A stretch of DNA of 64,000 nucleotides from Serinus canaria (lineage: Eukaryota > Chordata > Aves > Passeriformes > Fringillidae), in the NCBI RefSeq assembly GCF_022539315.1, contig NC_066314.1, forward strand, positions 66,511,543 to 66,575,542, read 5' to 3'. The notes below the pieces were generated by a model, which searched no databases, had not been told where the DNA came from, and saw only the letters and a list, made by a program, of their open reading frames with translations. The translations under genes were made by a program, and so were the position numbers. This document shows, in pieces, positions 46,801 through 58,800 of this stretch. Numbering within the stretch: position 1 is the stretch's first letter; the number at the start of each line of letters is the position of its first letter.

Positions 46801-49800
46801 TGGGACGCAGCCCCTCTCGTCCAGGCATTTCTGGGCTCCTTTTGTATGGGCTCGCTGAAATGCCGTCCGGGCTTTAGGATGTAGGGAATGCGTAGGGAGT
46901 GGATGGGTAAGGTTTCCTACCCGCTGCCAAAAGCCCTGGGAGCAGCCGTGGAGCCCCTTCCCCCGAAGAGCGGAAAATAGCCTGGCTCCAAGGCAGGCAT
47001 CGCTCGCTGGCGCTGTGTAAAATAGCTGCTGGCTTTCTTCTGCAGGGAAAGTGCTGAGCTTTCTCTGTGCCCCCTCCCCATCCCGGGTGTCCTCTGTGTT
47101 TAAATTCGGGCTACAAACGAACAGTGTTACTTCCGCTAGAACCCTGGAAAAGCTTCGCATCTGGCAGAGCTGTGGAGGGAGGCAGCTGACATGAGAAATG
47201 CGCCCGGGCTCCCGGAGCGGGGCTGGGCTGGGCTGGGCTGCTGGGGAGAGGTGTCGGGCGCTTCGCGGAGGGGGCCTCTCCCTCCAGACTCCCTGGGATG
47301 TTTTTCTCATCGTAGGTCTTTGGCCATGAACCCCATCCAGAGGCCTGAGATGTACATCATCGGCGCCCAGCCGGTGTGCAGCCAGCTGCCGGGGCTGTCC
47401 CCCGGGCAGCGCAAACTCTGCCAGCTCTACCAGGAGCACATGGTGTTCATCGGGGAAGGGGCCCGCAGCGCCATCAAGGAGTGCCAGTACCAGTTTCGGC
47501 AGCGGCGGTGGAACTGCAGCACGGTGGATAACACTTCCGTCTTTGGAAGGGTCATGAAAATAGGTAGGAACACCTGGAAGTACAGAAGTACACCCAGCAC
47601 TACAGGGCCGTGCTGGGCGCAAGCCACTCTGTCCCTCTATCCCGTCCTTCAAATGCACACGCAGAAGTGATGAGCCCCATTAGCGCGGCTCCTAAAGCTG
47701 CCTTTAACGAGCTTTCCCATTCCCTGGTGTGCAGGCGCTGCCCGAGTGCTGCCTGCGAGCTGCCTGTGCCTGGCTGGTGGCACCGATGCACCTCGGCCAC
47801 AGCAGGAGCCAGCTGGGGCGGCAGGGCGGCGAGGGGGACACAGTTTCTTTTGGGGGGAGCACGGGAAGGCCAGGAAGAGGGGGGCTGCCACTGTTTGGTG
47901 GGCTTCTTTAAAGGTAATGAGGGAAGAAGCTGGAGGCAGGAACAATGGCCCCGTGTTATCGTTCCAAACATCTCGAACAGGGAATGCAGCCCTGAGATGT
48001 AGCAAATATGGACTCTCCGGGCATGGAAATTCCCCCACTTCACCGTAGTGCCACTTTCTATGTAAACCTTAGAGATTTTTATAATTCCTGCCCTGCTGGC
48101 CATAAAAGGCACATTGACAGGCCATTGCTGCACTTGAATTGAGGTGTGACCTAGCTACATTGTCCCAGCTCCTTTTGAAATGCAGTCATCTGATGGCAAG
48201 AAACTGAGAAATCCGGGCTCGGTTTGATATGTCCGACAGCCAGGCCAATAAAGAAAAGGTGTTAAAACAGCCACACACACACACACACACATGCACACAC
48301 AGACACACACACACTCCCTCACTCTCCACAACCCCGTCTGAAGGTTTTGTTTCCCACCCACAAAGCCAATCATTTACACAGAAGAATCAGAACTATTTCT
48401 CGGTTGTGAACTCGAGGGATGGAAAAAGACCTTCAGCTCCTGCATCCCCAGTATTGCTCACACTGGTTCTGGCTTCACTCTCAAAAGAACTGCATAAGCA
48501 GCAGGACACTGAGAGACAATGCATCTTTAATACCTCTGGGGCGTTAAGGAGATAGGGCACAAAGTCCTGTGATCTCTTCTGTTTGATCCTAAAATTCATG
48601 TGTCACCCTAGAGAATTCTAGGGACATTTCTGCACGTGTTACTCAATCTTGCAGAATTCCTAATTCAGCACACCAGACCTGTTCTAATTCCTCCCTTTCT
48701 GCCCAGCTCATAGCCCAACAGTTTTTCTCTGGGGTGCTCCCCTGGGAAATGGCTTTTCCTGGAAATACTTCCAGTTCCTGACACACATCCAAGGCATCTG
48801 TGCATCCTTGATCTCTCACTTGGGTGGTGGCCAGATGGGGCTGCATGCAATCCCAGATTGTTAAAACTTGTGCTTTGGGGGATGAAAACTGAAATTTCAT
48901 CCACCAAAGGACAGAAAATACACCTCCATCTCTCCTTTCTGATGTCACTCCCTCATGTATAACTTCTCCTAAAGTATGCTGTAAATTTCAAATCCCCAGA
49001 GAAATACTTGTGACTCCACAAGGATTCAATAAAGTAGGAATCTTCCCTTTTGGAGTAATCCTCATTCTCCAGTAGCTTCCTGCAGCTCTCTGGGTTAGTG
49101 CAGTGAGAGGGTCCATGTGTGGAGAAGAGAAGTAAGGGTGAAGTAGGAGAGAGCAAAGATCAGAGCTGAAGGATGAAAAGCTCTGGAAGAATCAGATTGT
49201 ATAGAGGAAGAAGGAACTAGAGTGGTTAGTGGAAGTGGGAGGATTTCTCATCACTAAAATGGATTTGATCCTATGAGTTAAGATTGGATTTGTGTTTTGG
49301 TGAAGGTGGAGTTGTTGTAGGTGTGTGATGGGTATGGCCATTAGTCCTGCTCCTGCCATTTGGTTTGTGTGTGCATGCATTTTTTGAGTGCTGTTGTATC
49401 TGGTAGGCATCTGCTGATGGCAGTGTGTGAGGTGGCTGCCTGCAGTTGCCCACTCTTTGCAAACCTATCCCGACAGAGTTTTGGAACCATTCTCTGGTCA
49501 GTTAGAGCACATTCAGATGTTTATGCTCCAGCACCAGACTGCACAAAAGAAAAATGTCACTAAAGGTGTCCTGGGGTATTCCAGGATCTTTGGTGATTCA
49601 GGCTGTTATCTGTGTCAGTGATAAGCTGCTGTGGAGGGAGATGCTGCCTCTCCTCTTTTTTATAGCTTCACCTTCCGTTTAACATTTTCCTGCACTGTAA
49701 TGAGTCATTGCTTATCATTGCAGCAAATAGATTTTCCACACTGGAGAAGAAGACAAAGCCTTTCAATCTCTTAGGTTACGCCAGATACAAAGTCATTCTT

Positions 49801-52800
49801 CCCTAGGTTCATACTGTGTGTCTGTCTCCTGTTTTGAACCTCTGAGCCCCAAATCTGGACCACAGCCCTTTTTCTGTACTCTGTGCCAATGGCACGAGAA
49901 AGGTCTGGAGACCAGAATATCTGCAAGAGTGCACAGACATGCCAGATTGTTGTGGAGAGGGAGAGGAAGGGAGATAAGAAGGACCCAGAAGATGCATAGT
50001 GTGCCAACAACCCTTGCTGCCCACCCACCGATGTGAGCATGGCATATATTATGTGATTTCTGGAGCTGCACTGGATTGTGAGAGGGGAGGAGAACCTGAC
50101 TTGTCCAAAGCCTGCGAGATCTGTGTGAGAGCACTTAGAAACCTGGAAGATCAGTTTCCTTTCCCCTTCACAGAACTTGACTCTGCTCAGGAACAGGAGA
50201 GCTGGTTGGTCTGTGTTTAATCATTACACCTTCATTTTGTGCTTTTCATGGGAGTGAGGCAGTCCAGTGATACAAAGCTTTTGGAGGAGCACCCGTAGCT
50301 CTGAAGTACGCTGCCTTGGAGCATTGTTTTTTCCTAGTGTTTACGTTGTTGGGAGACTTGCTCTTAGCTTTTAAATGTGGTTTATTCAGTAACAATATAT
50401 AATGATGTAAAAAATTATCCTTCTGAAGTTGCTTCCTGTTCTGTCAATACAGATTTTAGACTGCACGTGTGTGTATGTATAGCTCTATACATTACATACA
50501 GACACATTCCTTACTGCTGCATTTATGAGAGGGAGAGGACAGAGCACCCCAAAAGGTTATGTTAGAATTTCCTCAGGGGAGGAGAGAACATATCTCCTTC
50601 AGAGGAATCCTAAATGCAAGGCTGGGGTTTCCAGGTTAGTCCAGTCATTTCTGGAGCCAAAGATCTTATCTCTTCTGCCCTTTCAAATGCTAAAAGTGGA
50701 AAAAAAAAGAAGACAGTCATAAAACAGAGAACAAAGAGAATTTTTTTTTCCTTGTTTTTCTTCGAGATCTACAAACTTTGGGGTAATGCTTTTAAAAACA
50801 ACGAGCTGAAACGAAAACCTTTTCATTAAAAAAGTTCAAGAGACACACTTTTGTGTCCCCGACGACGGAGGGGGGGATGGGTGGGTGCGTTCTCCCATTT
50901 CCTTCTCGAGCAGCTCCAGAGAGGCGAGCCCTGGGAGCCCAGCCCTACCTGGGTGCTGCCGGAGCCGCGGTGCCCCGGGAGCGGCCGCGGCCCCGGCTCC
51001 CGGCGGGCGGGCACAGGAGGGCAGCAGAGCTCCGCCGAGCTCCCCGCCGCCGGGCACAGCTCCCGGGGCCCGCAGCCGTGTGCAGAATATTCGGGAATAA
51101 CAGCCCAGTCCTTGGAGACGGCAGCACAGAGGTGCGGGACTGGGCTGGACTTTAAGAGGACGAGCGAAAACTCAAATACTTCTCCAAGTATTTGCTTTGT
51201 GGGCAGCAAGGTGGAGGGGAGAACCCCACCCTGCTGTGACTTGTTCCAGCCTCTTGTGCCACCACCATCCTCAGCAGCCTGAACGACTCGTGCAGTCGCA
51301 GGGGCTGTACACTGAGTTGTGCCGCTACATCTGACAGTGGAGATTATTAAAATACGGAGAGTAAAAGTGTAAATCCCAGTGTCTTTTCAGGGGTCTCAGT
51401 CAGGCTGTAAGGATGCTAAGCACCTGGAGTGATGCGGTCTCTGTTGCAGAGCTGTCACAGTGTGAGGTCCTTTCCTGCGCATGTATTTTAATCTCTTTAG
51501 ACAGGGAAGTGCTCTCCTTCAAAAGGATGGTTGGTGTGTCCTCAGGGCTTTCTCCATACCGGTAGGGGCAAAACTGCACATTGGACTGTTGCCTTAAAAG
51601 ACCCATAACATGGAAAACAAACTAGATGAGTAAAAGCTTGGTTTTGGTTACTGAAGAGTTAACCTGACTCCCTTACAGGCCAGTCTCATCTGAGTTGCCT
51701 TAACTAGGAATCACTCCTCTGTATCTCTTGGACCAGGGAGGTTTGGTGACCAGTTTTCTTCTAATGACCTGTGAGTAAAGACCTCCCTTCTGTGTTCTGT
51801 GTCCTGTAGCATTTTATCAGCTGTGTTCCAGAGCAGAAACCCTTAGTGTTCATCTCTCATTTAGGTGGGGTAAAAAATCCAAAGTTTTTCTGCCAGGTAG
51901 ATGCCATTTACAGCCTTGCCTTTGTCTTGGGTCATTACCACTAAGCTGGTGATAAGCTGCTATTAATTAGGGATTGTCAGCACGTGCAAATTGGAACAAG
52001 AGCAGACCAAATGTGTCAGCTCAGCCCTGCTGAGGGAGCTGGCACTGAGAGCCTCCTAGCTGGTGATAAACTATGCTTTGAGGATCTGCCCTTTGAAGTC
52101 ATCAAAATTTGCTCGAGAGCATCTTGCTGGGTTTTGGTGTAAGTAGCCCTTCACAATTAGATTGCTTATCCTAATGAAGCTTTGGCGGTTGTTCTCTTTA
52201 TCACCTGCAAGTTTGGTGATGGGCACAATGGCTCTGAAGGTGTTGGTTCAGCTATTTATTAGACATGTGGTGAGAGTGTAGGTGTGGATTGCCTCCCTGT
52301 CCCTCTCCCTCTCTGCAGACACTCAGCACTCGTGGTGCTTGGCCTCATGCAGTGCTCTGCCTGTGCTGGTGCCCCGGTCACACTGGGGCTGAATCCCTGC
52401 CAGGAATACCGAGCTGGAGACCTGATCCAGCTGTGTAGGGTATGCACGCCAAGCAGGGCAGTCCCTAGTAAATCTGCTAATGGAAAAGTCTTTTCATTTA
52501 TTGTGGACTACATGGGAGTTTTACTTCTTCCAGCGCTGTGGTTCTGCAGGCAGTGAAAGAGCCCCTGCCTTGATGTTGCAGTGTAAAAATGAGTTTCCTT
52601 CACTTTGTCTACAAATAATTTTCAGCTGACCTTATGTAAACTAAAATAAATCCAGTGAAGAGGAGCCCACAAAGACTGCATGTCCCAGTTAAATGAAAAC
52701 CATTCCAGAGAGCAACTGGCCTAAGCAGAGTACTCCTTTTGCACAGACCCAACCTCGTTACTTGTTCTTAATGATTATTGGCAAATGCAGTGGCTAAGTC

Positions 52801-55800
52801 AGCAGCTGTATTTTCAGCAAGTGAGCAACCCTCCTGGTTGAGAGTTTCCTCCAGGTTAGAATGAAAGGATAAGTGAAGGGGAAAGAGGATGAGCAGTCCC
52901 TGCCTCTGGAGTTGTGATCCAGAGCAGAATGGATCCCTTGCACTTGACCATCACATCCTTTAGTTCCAGTAGATTCTGTGCACCTTCTCAGAGCTTGCTG
53001 TGGAGCCCGTTTGCGTGCTCCTGGCTGTGTGCAGCACACCAAATGAGACCTGTGTGGGGTTAATTTTCTCTCCCCTCTCTCCCAGGTAGCCGAGAGACCG
53101 CTTTCACCTACGCGGTGAGCGCGGCCGGCGTGGTGAACGCCATCAGCCGTGCGTGCCGCGAGGGAGAACTGTCCAGCTGCGGCTGCAGCCGCACCGCCCG
53201 GCCCAAGGACCTGCCCCGGGACTGGCTGTGGGGCGGCTGCGGGGACAACGTGGAGTACGGCTACCGCTTCGCCAAGGAGTTCGTGGATGCCAAGGAGAGG
53301 GAGAAGAACTACGTGCGAGGCTCCGAGGAGCAGGCTCGCATGCTGATGAACCTGCAGAACAACGAGGCTGGCCGCAGGGTAAGAGCGGTGCTGGACCTTT
53401 GCTTTGCCTCAGAGGGAGAGTCAGAAGGGTGGGGGTAGCTGGATGGCAGATTGCTTGGGGGTTTGATGGGGGATAATCCAGTGGTGCCCCAGTAAAAGCA
53501 TACAGTCATGTTTTCTGCATTTTTGTGAATATTACAATGTTGACAGTATTCTGGTTTTAGTGTCAGGTTTCTGTTGCCAGTGAATTTTAGGGTCTGTTGA
53601 GATACTGTGTGGCACACATATGTAGGCGTTTAAGCCCTTTCCAAATAAACTAGGTGCTGTTATGGCCCATTTTTAAGGTTTATGTCTAAGAAATTAGCTT
53701 CCCAGAGCTCTGAGAGTAACAGGCTGGTGGTGAAAAGTACCTTTAGACACGTAGTGTTACAGAATCACAGGAATAATGAGCTTGGAAGAGACCTCTAAGA
53801 TCATCGAGTCCAACCTATGCCCTAGTTGTTTTCTACTACCATCATTTAGATTTTTGGGACTATAAGGCCAGGAGCCTGGCCATCTCTGAAACTCAGGCCT
53901 TGTTCAGTTACCTTGGCACTGGGCACAGTAAATAGTTTGCATTTAGGTGGCAAACATTTTCTGAGAAGATTCACACTTGCGATCTGAGGACCCCTAGGGA
54001 TGGAGAATCCATCACTTCCCTTTGTAGTATGATAGCCAGCATTAATGACTGTTTCAACTCTGAACCTAATTATCATTTGAATTTATCTGACACCGGCTTC
54101 CAGTCTGTTCTTTTATTGCCTTTTACAGCTAAATCCAAAACCCTCTTAGTAATCAGAATTTCCTTGGCATACAAGTATTTATCTACTGTAATTTATTCAC
54201 CATTCTTTCTTGACAAACTAGATTGAAGACTCTCTCACTTTCAGAGGTTCTCATCAGCCATCAAATCATTTTCCTGTCACTTTAGTGTACCCTTTCCCAT
54301 TTTCCCATACCCCTTTTGCATGCATTCAGTGTATGCACTTTTGCTTTTCACACAATTCCTCTGTCTGTGATTAATAGCCTGGAAGGTGTAGCATCATTCA
54401 TATGCAGTGCAGCTGTGTAATCCTGCCTCTTTCCAAAAGTAGAACAGGAATACTAACTTGAACATTTGTGCATTTTCCCCAGGGTGTTTTAAATTTTTAT
54501 CATTCTTCCCTAGAAGTAAGCTTTTCAAAGATTAATTTTATTTCTAATTCATGTTAAAAAATCCCATTAATTGTACTTAGTCTTGCTCTTCTGCACATTT
54601 CTAACTAATATCCTTAGTTTCCTTATCAATTTTCTGCCCTTTCTTACTTCTAATTGTTACTGAATTATCTTTCCCTTTCCGTTGGATTTCTGTCTTTTCT
54701 GCATGTAATTTCAGCTTCATTTAGACACCAAAGATGATTTGTTCCATTTTTTGGTTGTGAAATTGGTGTGTCAGGTTGAAGCATTGCAAGTACTTCATGG
54801 TTATTTTGCAAAACCAAATTGGGGTAAATTTGCAGTAGGTGAAGAACTGGGCTTGAGAGCTGTATAATTCACTGAGTTTTGGTTTGGGATTGGGTTTTTT
54901 GGCTTGGATGGGCAGCAACTTTGCATTTGCTTAGGAAATGGGGTGTGTGTGTGGTGGGGTAGTAGCCTGAATATGACATTCTTTTCTGAATTACTTGCTT
55001 TAGATATCCTACATGTCTGGAGCATGAACTTGTACTCTAGATAAATACCCTGCCTAAAGCAAGGAGTGAACATGACACTCCAAGAGCCTTGAGAGGTCCA
55101 GAGACAGAGTATGGCCCCTAGGCTGAGGTGCCAGGTGAACTGCAGTAACATAGATTAAAGGAACAGAAGTCATTTTAGATTAGATTAAATTAAAGGGAAG
55201 TATAAACCAGTGTGTAGTTAAGCTCATAGATTTTTAAAAACCAACCAAATAAACCCCCCAAAAAAACCCTCTGATAAACTAAGGGAGCTGGTTAATAAGC
55301 TCAGCTGAGGAACTGGATGTGGAGGAGGTCTGGAACTTTTTCAAATCCAAGATGCTAAAGCCATTATAAGTTTGCATGCCAACAAGAGAAAAAAGGTTGT
55401 AGGAACAATATCCAGACCTCACTGAATGAATAACTGCCACAGAGAAGCTGTTAGGAATAGATCAAGAGCCTTCTAACAGTGGAGGGAAAAAAAAAAGATA
55501 GCAAATAAATAATGAAAAGCTCTTAGAGGTCAAGAAGTGTAAAGAGGAGGTGAGAACAGTAAAACTCATGCTGAGTCAGACCTTGAAAAGGCTAATAAAA
55601 TAAACAGCAAAAGTTTTCTAAACTTTGTACACTGGAGGAGATTGGAAGAAAGGAGGCAGCCAGTGAGGATGGGGCTGAGTCTCAAGGCAGAGAAATTTTG
55701 GTACCCAGAGTAAGTGAGTGCTTCGCCTGGGGCTTTGAGTTGGGGTGGGGGACACTGGATATCTCAGAGGAAAATAGTAAATAATTTGAGAAGACTTTTT

Positions 55801-58800
55801 CAAAGCTTGGTCACACAATCATTTAGAAGATTACTGATTTTCTAAAAGCAGACTGGATCTAATAGGTTGCATTTATGTGAACTTCTTTGAAACATTTGAG
55901 GTATTTCCCCCATGGGAAGTTCTTGGTTAAACTGGAAAATGTAAGGAAATTTGCAGTAGCTGTGAGATGGACAAAAAACTGGTTCAAGGAAAGATGTCAG
56001 TAAGTTGTGTGAAAGAATGTAGCTTGATTTTAGTGAAGCTTAATTAGCAGAGCTCATCAAGGATTTGCCCTTAGGATTTTTGTTTCTGAGCCTCAACACA
56101 AGTGCTAGGAATGGGCTGATGAACTTTGCTGTTGAAGCAAAGGTGGCAGGTATTACGACCACAGAGGAGAATCTGAATTTTGTACGGCTGCTAATGACAC
56201 TCAGTAAAACAACATTAAGACCATCATTTGAGGCCTTGCATGAAATACATCTTTAGTCATTAGGAAAAGAGTAGGAAAGAATTGGTCTCAGCAGTTGGCT
56301 GCAACTGGCTGCAGATGTAATATGGCTTGGAAGGTGGTAAATATCCTGTAACACACTAGACATAAGTCTTTTTATACAACATGGGGGAATACTAATGCCA
56401 TGTATTAAGCTCTCGTGAGGCCCCAAAGTATTGTGTGTTCTCATATTCCCAAGTAAAATGACCTCAGACTAGAAAAGGCTTGTTAGGGCTGACCCAAGGG
56501 ATAGGAATCTTTTCTTAAGAAAGTTTGCTAGAGCAGCTTGCCATATTTAGCCTAGTAAAGTGGAAGTGGAGAGAGGATATGACTGATGTCTGTGTTCATG
56601 GGAGAAATAATAGGGAAGGAAAAGTACTTTTTAAGCAAAAGGCCAATTTGGCACAATAGCAAATGGGCATAAAGTAAATACATATAGGCTGGAAATAAAA
56701 AAAAAAAATATCTTATTGTTGGAATGGCAATCAGAATAATGGTGGGTGAAAAACTAATTGCTTTTAAAAGGGCATCCTATGCATTTAGGGAAAATATTAC
56801 TTGAAGCAGTGCCTACAATAGCAAGACATCACACTTTATAACCCAGGAGGTCCTGTCTAGTCCTGCATTCCTAAACTTCTGAGATACTGGTTCTGTGAGT
56901 AGGAAGGTGCATATGTAACTCCTCATTCCCAGAAGTTTATGCTGGAAGAAAAGGACTGCTGGAGACCCAGCAGTGAGCACTGCAGAGTGACCACCAGCTG
57001 CCACCCCACTGCAGCCTTGCCCTGCTCTCACAGCCAGGGTTTCAGCTCATACCTTCTGATTTTTAGGCAGATGTTTGGCATGTCCCTTCACTCAGTTTCC
57101 TATGAATGAAAAAGTTCTCCTTGAATCCTGAGGAGCTCTGGTGGCAGGGGAGAGGCTTGTCCCTTCTCTCTGTGGCTCTCAGAAGGAGCTGGGGGTGGAC
57201 AGGAGGGAATCAGATGTCTTTTATCTTTCAGGCAGTCCTGACCCCATCACCCCTTCACTCCACGTCGTAGTCCTTGTGGTGGTGGCTTCTGGCTTTATTG
57301 CTCCTGTTTGTTTGTCTTTGGCTGTTATCTCAATATGTCCTTTCCTTCCATCTGTCTTTTCTTCCAACTGGTCTCCATTACCCTCTCTTATTGCCTCCCT
57401 TCCTTATCTGTGGCTCTGTCTGGCAGGCTGTGGCAGTCAGTCCTCCCACTGTGTTTACCCAGTCAGCGTATGGCAGCCCTCAGTCATCAGTCACTCCAGC
57501 CACTGCCTGAAGAGCCTGCAAGGGGGTCTGGTTAATTGACCACAGAGGAATTACCCATTAATTCTCCTCCTGCTCCCATTCCTGCACAAAAAGAATTGGA
57601 AGAGAACTTGGGCTTATGGGAAGGGGCTTTAAGCCCTTCCATTAGAGGCATTTTCAACCTGTTTAAGTGGCATGGCCATGGGTCAGATCCCACCCTCAGA
57701 ACTGCTTGTGGGGTCTGTTATTCTCTACCTTGACCTGAGCTCTGTCAGAGAGGAATTCTCCAATTTCCTCTGCTTTCTCCTCATCTGGGCAGTGAAGGGG
57801 GACAGTGGGAGGGTCATTCAGCAGCTGAAGCCATGGCTGGCTCCACAGCACCTGGGTGGTGGGAGCAGTGGGGGGCTGAGTGGCACCATGCTCACCTGTG
57901 ATCACTGGTGGCACTCACCTTCCCCAGAACAGCTCCTGCCCACATGGGCCAGATGTTTTGAGCATCAGTTGCCTAAAGCCAAGTCAGAATGAACTCATTC
58001 CCATGACATTAACTGAAGGGGATTGAGTTACAGTGTTTTTCTAAAGGAACAAAGCCCAGGATTAGGAAGAATCATAATACTTTATAAAAACACATGCAAG
58101 GGCAAGGGAGACATGAGTGGCCTGGGATTTGACAGAACCATAACCAAAAAGTGCTAACACAGGCTTATAACAAGCAGGCTGGCAGTGTAGTGAGGATATA
58201 GTAAGTGTCTGGTGCTCAGGAAATTTAGCTGTAGCCTGTCTGGTCATAGTACAGCAGGAATCCTTAAGTCACAGTGTGGTTGGTCCTCTGCAGTTGTAGT
58301 TTGATCCAAGACAAGTGCTTAACTCCCAGCTTGTAGCTGTTGCATTGCACCATGAGGGATTGCCTTGGTAAATTGAGCTCTGAGGAGCAGAACTAAAGCT
58401 TTTCTGTTTTAAGAGCTCACTCCATTGACTTTCTCAGGAGCTGTATTGGCCTCCATGTGATTTAGCCATTAAGCCAAATTGAATCTTCACTAGCTGTCAA
58501 AAGCACTAGACATTAGCTAGGCAAGGAGCAACCAGTTGTTGTAGGAGAACTCTGACCTCTCCCTGCTGGTCCAGAACGTTGTTGTAGGCAGAAGGTTTTG
58601 CTTGCAGTATGCTCAATTGCCTTAATCATCTTGGCACATGAAAGCAGAGAGCTAGGAAGCTTTCTTCTGTGTCAGAAACCTCTGTTTGGCTGCTTTTTTT
58701 CAGCAGAAAACGTGGCTGGAAGACACATCACCATCTCTTTCAGAGCACCCTGTTTTGTTCTCATGTTCGTTGCTCTTCCCCCACCAGATACAGCTGGTGG

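Larger units (their letters stand above)
47564..53085 (+). other. WNT5B: WNT5B intron 2 (5,522 bp)
   Basis: Bounded by GTAGGA and CCCAG. Contains a CA repeat, an intragenic CpG island and an enhancer-like block with duplicated GATA-type motifs. Confidence 0.93.

Noticed and set aside
46036..47658. 540-codon open frame on the minus strand across WNT5B exons 1-2
   Set aside because: Shadow of WNT5B and its CpG island with Pro/Arg-rich composition and no recognisable domain.
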